Origin: Lentzea fradiae
Lineage (GTDB): Bacteria; Actinomycetota; Actinomycetes; Mycobacteriales; Pseudonocardiaceae
Direction of reading: 5' to 3'
Length of the DNA: 64,000 bases
Assembly: GCF_900100955.1 (NCBI RefSeq)
Contig: NZ_FNCC01000002.1
Location: 248,001 to 312,000, forward strand
Below the pieces are notes generated by a model. It made no database searches, was not told the DNA's origin, and saw only the letters and a program-made list of their open reading frames with translations. Made by a program: the position numbers and the translations under genes. Shown piece by piece: positions 35,375 to 42,225 of this stretch; positions within the stretch are counted from its first letter, which is position 1; each line of letters opens with the position of its first letter.

Positions 35375-35965
35375 ATGGCCACGACGAAAAGCGGCGCTCC
35401 CGCGGGCGATCGCCGGGTGCGGCGCACCCACGCGGCGTTGCAGTGCGCGCTGATCGACCTCGTCGAGGACCGCGACCTGGCGCAGATCAGCGTCGCCGAC
35501 GTGGCCGAGCAGGCGGAGGTGAGCCGCTCGACCTTCTACGACCACTACCGCGACGTGCACGAACTGGCCGAGGCCGCCTGCACGGGCATGCTCGACAAGC
35601 TGATCGACCTGGTGACGGCCATCGGCAGCAGCCCGGACAACGGCGACCCGGTGGGGTCGCTGCAGACCTTCTTCGCCACCCTCGCCGAACACGCCGGCCT
35701 GTACCGCAGCCTGCTGGGGCCTCAGGGCAGCGCCCGCGTCATCGACCACATCCGGCGCCGCATCACAGCCGCCGCGCTCAAGACGTCGACCGGCAAGGCC
35801 ACCACGACCGCCGACGACCCCGACAACGTGCATGCGGCCTTCGTCGCAGGCGCGCTCGTCGGAGTGGCCGCCGACTGGCTGCAACGCGACTGCGCCCACA
35901 CGCCGTCGGAGATGGCCGCGCTCACCTGGCCGATCCTCTCCGGCTGTCAGCTCCGCCGCGGGTAG
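35375..35965 (+). CDS. TetR-family repressor
   Basis: 196 aa. Helix-turn-helix about 15-60 (IDLVEDRDLAQISVADVAEQAEVSRSTFYDHY, quoted in part as ISVADVAEQAEVSRSTFYDHY minus its ends), then a C-terminal ligand domain. It probably represses itself and the divergent reductase through the double palindrome. Confidence 0.92.
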   Translation: MATTKSGAPAGDRRVRRTHAALQCALIDLVEDRDLAQISVADVAEQAEVSRSTFYDHYRDVHELAEAACTGMLDKLIDLVTAIGSSPDNGDPVGSLQTFFATLAEHAGLYRSLLGPQGSARVIDHIRRRITAAALKTSTGKATTTADDPDNVHAAFVAGALVGVAADWLQRDCAHTPSEMAALTWPILSGCQLRRG

Positions 35966-35966
35966 G

Positions 35967-36305
35967 TCAGTTCCCCCGTGCCTGCCTGAAGATTCCGGCG
36001 ACCTCGGGTGTCGTCCAGTACCGCGCCCTCTTGCCGTCCGGGTAGTCCCACGACCAGAGCGGGATGCGCCCGAACTCCGTGCACAGCGCTCCAGGCCGCG
36101 AGAGAACGCTCTTCGTGCTTTGCCTGCCGTTGGCCAGGCCGAGTTCATGGGCCAGTTCGTCGCCGGTGAACTTCTGGCCGGGGTGGTCGATCAGGATCGA
36201 GAACAGCGCCTTGGCCGGCTCGGTGAGCTTTCCCCAGAGCGTCGCGGCGAGCTCGCGGTCCGCCTCGGTCCAGGCGGAGCGGTGGTCGTCCGGGATCTCG
36301 CTCAT
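35967..36305 (-). CDS. Small conserved protein with a helical DNA-binding-like fold, 112 aa
   Basis: Starts MSEIPDDHRSAWTEADRELAATLWG (shown in part); a middle KALFSILIDHPGQKFTGDEL and ELGLANGRQSTKS segment looks like a winged helix; ends with WDYPDGKRARYWTTPEVAGIF. It resembles the DUF6416 family of actinomycete proteins, assigned from memory. GAGAAGG precedes ATG 36305. It overlaps nothing but ends one base from the convergent tetR stop. Confidence 0.75.
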   Translation of the reverse strand: MSEIPDDHRSAWTEADRELAATLWGKLTEPAKALFSILIDHPGQKFTGDELAHELGLANGRQSTKSVLSRPGALCTEFGRIPLWSWDYPDGKRARYWTTPEVAGIFRQARGN

Positions 36306-36332
36306 GCACCTTCTCCTGCCGGAAATGCGGGT

Positions 36333-36363
36333 GGGGCCCCGGACATGTCCAGTCCAGGGCCCC
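36333..36363 (-). terminator. Hairpin downstream of the permuted tRNA-like locus
   Basis: 36333-36344 pairs with 36352-36363 in 11 of 12 positions. On the minus strand it follows the tRNA-like genes and precedes the 112-aa gene, so it likely ends their transcript. An inner GGACATGTCC palindrome overlaps it. Confidence 0.65.
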
Positions 36364-36414
36364 GGTTGGCCGCCCATTTGCGCACACCAGCGACGTTTAA
36401 GAGTCGGATCAGTC

Positions 36415-36503
36415 CTTAGGTCGCCGCGCTCTTCCGTTGAGCTACGGCCGCACGGGCAGAGCGGCCAGCAGGATTCGAACCTGCACCTCGGCGAGTCTTG
36501 TCC
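36415..36503 (-). tRNA. Circularly permuted tRNA-like gene 2 (3' half before 5' half)
   Basis: Minus strand. The 3' half comes first: anticodon-stem strand CGCCG (36493-36489), variable AGGT, T arm GCAGG-TTCGAAT-CCTGC (36484-36468), acceptor strand TGGCCGC (36467-36461). After a 9-base spacer comes the 5' half: acceptor GCGGCCG (36451-36445), TA, D arm GCTC-AACGGAA-GAGC (36442-36428), G, anticodon strand CGGCG (36426-36422). Acceptor (7 bp, one G-T) and anticodon stem (5 bp, six with A-T) fit only in this permuted order. The gap falls in the anticodon loop; no T33 or anticodon can be fixed. CCA is not encoded. Confidence 0.6.
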
Positions 36504-36561
36504 GGTCTCGGTTGATCTGGCGTTCGGCGGAAAATGCTGAACCTGGAGCGAGAGTCTGAGC

Positions 36562-36648
36562 TTGATCCCGGCTGCCTCTGCCCTTGGGCTACCCCGGCGT
36601 GCTGGTGCCGGGGGAGGGATTCGAACCCCCACTTGTGACCGGGTTGTT
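36562..36648 (-). tRNA. Circularly permuted tRNA-like gene 1 (3' half before 5' half)
   Basis: Minus strand. The 3' half: anticodon-stem strand CCCGG (36643-36639), a long variable segment, T arm GGGGG-TTCGAAT-CCCTC (36630-36614), acceptor CCCCGGC (36613-36607), A, encoded CCA (36605-36603). Spacer GCAC. Then the 5' half: acceptor GCCGGGG (36598-36592), TA, D arm GCC-CAAGGGCAGA-GGC, anticodon strand CCGGG (36571-36567), then ATCAAG. Acceptor and anticodon stems pair perfectly in permuted order. If joined after ATCAA the loop would carry CAA (Leu), but the junction is not certain. The variable region (7-8 bases) is longer than usual. Confidence 0.65.
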
Positions 36649-36676
36649 CAGGCTGACGTGTTCAGTTTCAGCTTTC

Positions 36677-36718
36677 GCGTTCCCTGCGAGGGAACGCACC
36701 CCCGCGCTCCAGCGGGGG
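36677..36718 (-). ncRNA. Two adjacent hairpins upstream of the permuted tRNA-like genes
   Basis: Stem CCCCCGC/GCGGGGG (36699-36705 with 36712-36718) and stem GCGTTCCC/GGGAACGC (36677-36684 with 36690-36697) follow one another, then a CGAAAG stretch. The first is 11 bp after the stop of the 243-aa gene. They may be its terminator or a structured leader of the tRNA-like transcript. Confidence 0.5.
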
Positions 36719-36729
36719 AGTCTGTGACG

Positions 36730-37461
36730 TTAGCGGAACAGGTAGTCGAAGACGACCTCACCGACACGCTGGTCGGTGACCTCCAGGCCGTTGGCCTCCT
36801 CGCGGGCGAACTTCACCGCGTGCTGCAGCTTCTCCACCCGGTCGACCAACTCGTTGACCCGCCGGGCAGGCAGCGCGCCGGAGAACTTCACCGTGCTCCA
36901 GTACCCGACCGGGATGTCCTCGTAGTACACCTCGACCTGCGCCGGGTGCTTCTCCGTGGCCTCGGCCTTGACGTGGTTGCGCGGCACCTTCTTGGTGCGG
37001 ATCGTCCGAACCTGCTCGGTGCGCCAGTAGTCGGCGGACTCGTCGAAGCTCCAGTCCTCGGCCGCGTCCAGCAGGGGCAGCTTCTTCACGAAGGTGTGCA
37101 GGTCGGTCAGCTGCTTCTCGAGGAACAGCAGGTACGACACGGGCACGTCACGCAGCAACGTCCGCCCGTCGACCACGACATCGGCCTTCGCGACGCAGTT
37201 GGCCCAGTCCTTCGTCGCCGTGACGTCGAAGAGCCGGGTCATCACGGTGGCGGTCTTCCGCAGCACGTCCTCGGCCTTCACCTGGACACGCGTGGACTCC
37301 GGCGGCAACACCTCGCCGTCCTCGTCCTTCGGCTGGTACGTCCGCGAGATACCGGCCAACAGCGCGGGCTTCTGCAGCCCGTGGTGCGCATCGGTGAGGT
37401 CCCGGAGCGTGCCCCCTTTGACGCTCTTCTCCACCGCGATGATCTGGTTCAGCTTCGTCAC
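36730..37461 (-). CDS. Conserved protein of unknown function, 243 aa
   Basis: I do not recognise the family with certainty. It starts (GTG 37461, GGGGGT ahead) with TKLNQIIAVEKSVKGGT and contains LQKPALLAGISRTYQPKDEDGE, RLFDVTATKDWANC, LLFLEKQLTDLHTFV and RTKKVPRNHVKAEATEKHPAQV (each shown in part), ending in a helix KLQHAVKFAREEANGLEV. It is soluble, with many Lys/Arg/Asp/Glu and regular Thr/Val strands, and no known catalytic motif. It lies immediately upstream of, and on the same strand as, the permuted tRNA-like genes, so an RNA-related role is a hypothesis worth testing. Confidence 0.8.
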   Translation of the reverse strand: MTKLNQIIAVEKSVKGGTLRDLTDAHHGLQKPALLAGISRTYQPKDEDGEVLPPESTRVQVKAEDVLRKTATVMTRLFDVTATKDWANCVAKADVVVDGRTLLRDVPVSYLLFLEKQLTDLHTFVKKLPLLDAAEDWSFDESADYWRTEQVRTIRTKKVPRNHVKAEATEKHPAQVEVYYEDIPVGYWSTVKFSGALPARRVNELVDRVEKLQHAVKFAREEANGLEVTDQRVGEVVFDYLFR

Positions 37462-37614
37462 GCTGCTACCCCCTTCGGTGCCGCGCAGACTACTTCCCGG
37501 AAACCCGTGCGTGCATGCGGTTTTCGGGTTTCCGCCTCGCGCGACTGGCATCGACGTGGCTTCCGGGAGCAGCGAGACAGGCGGCCGGGCTCCACCGGGC
37601 CGGGCGCGTTGCCG

Positions 37615-38538
37615 TCAGCTGGTGCGCGGACGCCCGCAGCACTTCTTGTACTTGGTTCCTGAGCCGCACCAGCAGGGAGCGTTGCGGACCGGAGGCCAGC
37701 TGATTCCGCCGCCGCCCGCGAGGATCTCCTCCATGCAGGCCATGCGGGTGGTCTCGTCCGCTGCGTCACCGCCGGTCCTGGCGGAGAACTCGAGGAGCTT
37801 CTCCACCGACAACGGGACCATCGTGATCCGGGTCGTGCCTGCGTCCGACAGCTCCCGGTTGGCGGCCTCACGGTCAGCGACGACGGTGTCCACGTCAGCG
37901 TGCTGAACCAACTGCGGCCAGGTCTCGTGCGCGCGAGGAATCTCGTCTCGAGGCCAGAACAACACTCGCGCCTCACGGGGCGGCGCCTGCGGGATGAGCG
38001 CGCGGTCCAGGTTCTCCGCCTGCGCGGCCGGAGCGCCGACCGACTCGTCCAGCTCGTCCGGTGGGACCCCCAGCGCGTGACGCACGCGTCGCCGGCCGAC
38101 CACGATGTTGTCGGCATAGGTGAGGAAGCCGAACTCCCCGTTCCTCTGAGCCATCTCCTCGTCGGTCAGCCGGGCGATGGCCATGTTGAACCAGGTCAAC
38201 GCCTGCTGGAGCTCGCCACGCTCTTCCAGCAGCTCCGCGGCCAGGTGGTACGGAGCCGGGGACGACGGTCGCTCGCGCCGCAGCTCATCCAGCTGCGCGA
38301 AGGCGTCTTCGGCTTGATCAAGGTCGAACAGCACCTCGGCCAGTTCCACCCTGGCACAGCCGCCGTCTTCGCCACCCAGAGCAACGGCTTGGTTCAGCAG
38401 TTCGATGGCGCGGCCATCGTCACCCGCCTCACGCCACGCGTGGGCTGCCTCGCTGAGGATCTCTCCCCGCTCGTCGGGGTACAGCTCCAGTTCGGCTTCC
38501 AGCTCCGCGGCGATGTCCGCAGCAGTCTTCGCCCTCAT
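37615..38538 (-). CDS. TPR-like protein with C-terminal SEC-C zinc motif
   Basis: 307 aa. Helical repeats (about 10-135: EILSEAAHAWREAGDDGRA, then LAEVLFDLDQAEDAFAQLDEL) precede a mixed domain and a SEC-C motif CWCGSGTKYKKCCG at residues about 289-302, which binds zinc. SEC-C tails occur on SecA and on many stand-alone proteins of uncertain role. ATG 38538. No operon partner is evident. Confidence 0.85.
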   Translation of the reverse strand: MRAKTAADIAAELEAELELYPDERGEILSEAAHAWREAGDDGRAIELLNQAVALGGEDGGCARVELAEVLFDLDQAEDAFAQLDELRRERPSSPAPYHLAAELLEERGELQQALTWFNMAIARLTDEEMAQRNGEFGFLTYADNIVVGRRRVRHALGVPPDELDESVGAPAAQAENLDRALIPQAPPREARVLFWPRDEIPRAHETWPQLVQHADVDTVVADREAANRELSDAGTTRITMVPLSVEKLLEFSARTGGDAADETTRMACMEEILAGGGGISWPPVRNAPCWCGSGTKYKKCCGRPRTS

Positions 38539-38679
38539 CCTGCAAAGACTATTCTTTGCCTCAAACGGCCGTACGGCGGAGACCGGTCAAGCTCGAGGTC
38601 GTGGCGGAGCCGGAGAGCCTTCGTCCGGTCCTGAGTGACGCTCCCGGCGTCGGATCTCCAGGCTCCGCTCAGCCCTGCG

Positions 38680-38871
38680 TCAACGCCGGAAGCCGCCGGA
38701 CTTCGTGGCCGCGAGGAACGCGGCCCACGCCGACGCCTCGACGGCGAAGGTGCCGCCGTTCGGGTCTTTGCTGTCTCGTACGCCGGTCTCGTGCCGGCCA
38801 ACGGCCAGCTCGACACAGTTGTTGTCAGGTGCGGAGTAGCTGGACTTGCGCCACGTCTTGTCGGAGTTCAT
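38680..38871 (-). CDS. DUF397 protein
   Basis: 63 aa with the family pattern WRKSSYSAPDNNCVELAV, VRDSKDPNGG and WAAFLAATKSGGF. DUF397 partners (small relatives of the Streptomyces whiJ/abaA type) are encoded with DUF5753 regulators. Its ATG overlaps the regulator stop (ATGA). Confidence 0.92.
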   Translation of the reverse strand: MNSDKTWRKSSYSAPDNNCVELAVGRHETGVRDSKDPNGGTFAVEASAWAAFLAATKSGGFRR

Positions 38872-39737
38872 CTCGCTGGGATCCTCTTCTTGAAGTTCTC
38901 TGCCAGCTCGCGGATGACTTCGAGCGTCTCTTCGGGCGTGAAGGCTTGCTCGTCCGCGATCTCGTGGAACGACTTGCGGAACTTGTCTACGTCAACCTCA
39001 TCTTCCACCCACTTTCCGCCTGCCCTGGTCTCCAGGTAGACGACGTCCGGGAAGTCCTCATCGTCGAACCCGAGGATCGTCACGCCGTAGATCGCGTAGG
39101 CGCCAGCGTCTTCACCGATCACCTGGATCGTGACGTGCGGAAGAGCCGCCACCGCCTGCAGGTGGAGCAGCTGCGCGTACATCACGGCCGGTCCGCCGAC
39201 TGCGCGTTGAAGAGCGGCGACATCGATCAAGAAGTGCGCGCGGAGAGGATCATCGCCGTGCAGTCGCATCTGACGGCTCTGCCTTGCCGCGACAACACGG
39301 CTCGCGGGAATCTTCGGGTTCAGGAACAGGTGGTCTGCCTCGCGGCGAGCAAGCGTGTACTCCGGAACTTGCAGCATCCCGGGAATCAGCGCTGCTTCGA
39401 CCTGCCTGATCCAAGCAGCGTCAGCCTCTGCGCGGGCGTATGAGCGAGCGACCCGGTTGTACGCGGCTGGATGCTGCACGCGGGTGCTGTCCTGCTTGGC
39501 GTCCTCCCAGAACTCCGTTGCCTTGCGGCGCCCGTCCTCGTCCGCTTCGACGAGATCGAGGAACAGTCCGAGGTCGGCCCAACCGAGGAGATTCGTACCG
39601 TTGAGGCACTTGGACAGATGTGCCTCGGTCTTCCGCAGTTCACGTGCGAGGAACTCCAAGTCCCTTCCCGCGTCCCTGCGAAGCTGATCAAGCAGGCGGC
39701 CCAGCTTGGACTTTCGGTAGGTCTTGTCGCTCGGCAC
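38868..39737 (-). CDS. XRE-family regulator with DUF5753 domain
   Basis: 289 aa: an N-terminal helix-turn-helix (about 10-65; LGRLLDQLRRDAGRDLEFLA and LSKCLNGTNLLGWADL) and a DUF5753 domain (about 95-280; LIPGMLQVPEYTLA, DPLRAHFLIDVAALQRAVGG in part). Paired with the DUF397 gene. Such pairs often influence development and antibiotic production. GTG 39737. Confidence 0.92.
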   Translation of the reverse strand: MPSDKTYRKSKLGRLLDQLRRDAGRDLEFLARELRKTEAHLSKCLNGTNLLGWADLGLFLDLVEADEDGRRKATEFWEDAKQDSTRVQHPAAYNRVARSYARAEADAAWIRQVEAALIPGMLQVPEYTLARREADHLFLNPKIPASRVVAARQSRQMRLHGDDPLRAHFLIDVAALQRAVGGPAVMYAQLLHLQAVAALPHVTIQVIGEDAGAYAIYGVTILGFDDEDFPDVVYLETRAGGKWVEDEVDVDKFRKSFHEIADEQAFTPEETLEVIRELAENFKKRIPAR

Positions 39738-39970
39738 TCAGCCGCCTCCTCGGGTTCCGACATGCGCGATCACCCTAGCTTCACCGCAGGTCAGGGCACA
39801 TTCACTCGATCCGGGCATCGATCTTGGGTTAATTAATCCTTATCTTAACGTTAGTCGACGGGCCTCTTGGCCCCTCCAAGGGAGACCATCGGACGGGCGT
39901 GTCCGTATCGGTCAGCGCGCCACGCCCAGGAGGCCCGTCGGCCCAGCGCCTGCCCGGAAGGAACCGACAC

Positions 39971-40234
39971 ATGACACGCGGCGAGAACACCGTGCTGGTC
40001 GTCGTGCCCCTGACTCCGACGCAGGCCGCGGTACTGGCCAGAGCGGCCGTGGTGGTCACTTCGGCGCTCGACTGCAAGGACGCCAACGCGGCAGAGCACG
40101 GCCTGCTCCTGTTCCGCCAGGAGGTAGCCCGTGCCGTCTCGAACGGCACGGCACACGACGCGCGGAAGCGACCGGAGCCGATCAGCCGTCTCTGCCGCCG
40201 AGCCGGTCAGCCATCGGAAGGGTGTGCGTCATGA
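39971..40234 (+). CDS. Small hypothetical protein, 87 aa
   Basis: ATG 39971 with GGAAGGA ahead, in a transcription unit facing right. VLVVVPLTPTQAAVLARAAVVVTSALD then a basic tail. TGA overlaps the next ATG. No family recognised. The AT-rich TTAATTAATCC and TTATCTTAACG upstream (39828-39852) is a probable promoter. Confidence 0.65.
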   Translation: MTRGENTVLVVVPLTPTQAAVLARAAVVVTSALDCKDANAAEHGLLLFRQEVARAVSNGTAHDARKRPEPISRLCRRAGQPSEGCAS

Positions 40235-40569
40235 GCAATCTGGTCCTGTTTTCCGAGCTGCGCCAACGACTTCTCGACCATCTGGACCTCGTGTCACGAA
40301 TCGCGGTAGACGGCGACGGCACCTCCGCGTTGTCCATGACCAGACAGGAGGTGCCGAGGTTGGTGGCGGCGTTGCGCGTGCTGGTCGACGAACACCAGCC
40401 CGACGAGCACGGACACTGCCGCAAATGCCGGCGCGGCCCGCTCTGGCGGAGGGTGTCGTCCCCCTGCCGTCTCCTGCTCAACGTGCACCTCGCCGCAGGA
40501 GCGTCCACCTCAACCACACGAGACCGCTTGTGCTGGCGGCCACGACGTCACCGGATCGGAGGGACCTGA
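40231..40569 (+). CDS. Small hypothetical protein with zinc-knuckle-like Cys, 112 aa
   Basis: Helical N-terminus followed by DEHGHCRKCRRGPLWRRV and a late Cys in SPCRLLL, a plausible zinc site. Starts within the upstream stop (ATGA) and ends inside the next start (TGATG), so three genes are coupled. Proteins of this shape are common near actinomycete XRE/DUF397 loci. Confidence 0.65.
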   Translation: MSNLVLFSELRQRLLDHLDLVSRIAVDGDGTSALSMTRQEVPRLVAALRVLVDEHQPDEHGHCRKCRRGPLWRRVSSPCRLLLNVHLAAGASTSTTRDRLCWRPRRHRIGGT

Positions 40570-41162
40570 TGGCTCACCTGCCCCGCGCACTCGACGCTCT
40601 GCGCCCAGGAGGACTGGAGTTCAAGCTCCACATCCTGCGCCGTTTGCTCGACAACGACCCAAAACCCCTGTCCGCCAGCCAGATCAGGGAAGAAGGTCCA
40701 AACAGGACGGACGCTTCCACCTGGTACGCCTTGAAAGCACTTGAGCGCATCGGCGCCGTCGTCATCGTCCCAAGGACCAATGAGTGCTCCATCGCGCGCT
40801 ATCGCCTGGCGGACGGTGCTCACGGCGCCGTCAGCAAGTTCCTGGCGGCCCGATCGCTGTGCGAGCCTGCGCCGCCTCTCTCCCCACTACCCGGAAGCCC
40901 GCAACACCAACAGGTCCTCACCGTTCTCTGCGCACACCCCGATACGTGGTTCACGGTGAACGACCTGACCACCAAACTCATCCGCCTGCGAAAGTGTGCC
41001 CGTCGGCCGACGATGGAGCTGTATGACGCCGGTTACCTGCTCCGCCGCATGTCCTACAGGGCACGACCAGGGCGAACCTCCTACCAGTACCGCCTGAACC
41101 CGGACGCCGCGCGGCACGCCCACGCACTGCTCGACACCCCGGCCCGGAGTACTAACTGGTGA
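40569..41162 (+). CDS. Winged-helix-like protein, 197 aa
   Basis: Two helix-turn-helix-like parts: LSASQIREEGPNRTDASTWYAL KALERIGAV (about 33-62) and WFTVNDLTTKLIR with YDAGYLLRR (about 128-160). Probably a DNA-binding regulator, or the transcriptional control gene of an old mobile element, as it stops 125 bp before an integrase relic. Third gene of a coupled trio. Confidence 0.7.
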   Translation: MAHLPRALDALRPGGLEFKLHILRRLLDNDPKPLSASQIREEGPNRTDASTWYALKALERIGAVVIVPRTNECSIARYRLADGAHGAVSKFLAARSLCEPAPPLSPLPGSPQHQQVLTVLCAHPDTWFTVNDLTTKLIRLRKCARRPTMELYDAGYLLRRMSYRARPGRTSYQYRLNPDAARHAHALLDTPARSTNW

Positions 41163-41288
41163 CGCGCGACGCCCACTCCGGCCAGTAGGACGCAGGAGCA
41201 GTTCGAGCAGGCGGCCGACGGGTCCCCCGCCTCATCTGCCCACGGTCATGCGCTGCCCTGCCCTGCCCCGCAACGCGGCTGGCGTCGG

Positions 41289-41400
41289 ACTCAGGACACC
41301 TACCTCGCCCGGAAGGCACGGAGGCACTGGAACGGGCCTTCGATGAGCCTGAGCAGGGCCAAGCAGGAGGAATCGGAGTCGCGATTCAGCGAGCGAAGCG
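41289..41400 (+). pseudogene. Relic of an integrase C-terminus
   Basis: TQDTYLARKA is encoded here, then a small deletion and frame change, then EALERAFDEPEQ. The intact integrase at 51206-52384 has the same TQDTYLARKA (with the catalytic Tyr) followed by ALEGALD. The relic abuts the left att copy, exactly where a second element's integrase would end. Confidence 0.8.
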
Positions 41401-41432
41401 CCTCGACGGCGTGTTGGCGATCTTGAAAAGCG

Positions 41433-41461
41433 AAACCCCCAGGCTGCTGACCTGGGGGTTT
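41433..41461. terminator. Hairpin at the left att copy
   Basis: AAACCCCCAGG (41433-41443) pairs with CCTGGGGGTTT (41451-41461). The same stem recurs at 52435-52463 after tRNA-Lys, with a different loop. Confidence 0.8.
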
Positions 41462-41498
41462 GGTGGGCCGCCAGGGACTCGAACCCTGAACCCGAAGA
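41461..41498 (-). repeat. attL: duplicated 3' half of tRNA-Lys
   Basis: 38 bases identical to 52463-52500 (the tRNA 3' end including CCA, T arm and the 3' anticodon strand). Beyond 41498 the sequence departs from tRNA, so this copy is a displaced remnant. Confidence 0.9.
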
Positions 41499-41594
41499 GT
41501 AAGAGCCTTCGCTTGGCGTTGTTCGTCGATCTTCCTCGACAGTGCTCACTACCTGCGTGGATGCGCTCTTGATCTGAGCACTGTGGACAGTCGC

Positions 41595-41636
41595 TTATCG
41601 ACGTTTATCGACGTTTTACGAGACTAAAGCGCATCA
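41595..41636 (+). repeat. Repeats inside the left end, candidate integrase arm sites
   Basis: TTATCGACGT is repeated in tandem at 41595-41604 and 41605-41614. TAAAGCGCATCA at 41625-41636 recurs at 52396-52407, just inside the right end, in the same orientation. Such sites near both ends suggest arm-type binding sites for integrase or Xis. Confidence 0.5.
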
Positions 41637-42225
41637 TGATCTTGGTCCTTCTGGGCCGTCCACACCCCTGCCATCATCCCGATACTGAGCCTCGAATGCG
41701 GCCGGTGGCGCTGGGTCAAGGTACTCGTCCCAGCCTTGACGCGGCGCTGCCGGCCGTTGTCATGCTCGCGGCGTTGGGGTGGCTCGGCCTGGTGCTCGTT
41801 GGATGGTCGCGCGGCTTCGTCTGGTGCCTGATCGTTGGCAAGGCGGCGCAGCCGTCGCGGCAGTCGAGCGCCATGACCGGCAAGTCCGCGGTGACCCTGA
41901 CGGCGCTCGTAGGGAGCTGCTGGCCGACATGGCTGTATGGGGCAGCTCGTCCGCTTGGGCAAGGCCGGAGGACGGCGCGCAGCGCCGCCCGGCCGACCGG
42001 CGCAGCGAAGCGGATGCCGGGAGTGCCGGGATGGAAGGTGTTCGCCGTACGCGCGGAGCGTGCCGCCAGCGGCGGCCTTGATCCTGTAGAGCGCAATTCC
42101 GCAATCGGACAACTAGGTGATTGCTCGTACGCCATGTTATCGAGTGGCAACGTGAACCCCTCGCAACCTGTGGCATCGAGAGGTTAGGGTGCCACTCCAC
42201 CTGGCACCAGGATTGTGAGGCGGTC
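41637..42225. other. Noncoding left portion of the AICE
   Basis: Overlapping frames occur on both strands but none has a good ribosome binding site or family resemblance. The segment may hold replication or transfer origin sequences or the promoter of the reverse transcriptase gene; TGCCACTCCACCTGGCA (42190-42206) is a small inverted repeat just before that gene. Confidence 0.4.

Noticed and set aside
36415..36648. Reading the tRNA-like pieces as ordinary tRNAs with long introns
   Set aside because: Joining the 5' half at 36598 to the downstream 3' half at 36493-36461 gives non-pairing acceptor (GCCGGGG with TGGCCGC) and anticodon strands; only the permuted pairing works.
36494..36720. A permuted group I intron around the tRNA-like units
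   Set aside because: Only about 65-75 bases flank each unit, too few for the group I core, and no P7/P3-like pairing was recognised.
41624..42187. Genes on either strand at the left end of the AICE
   Set aside because: Overlapping frames of similar length on both strands, no ribosome binding site, no family likeness.
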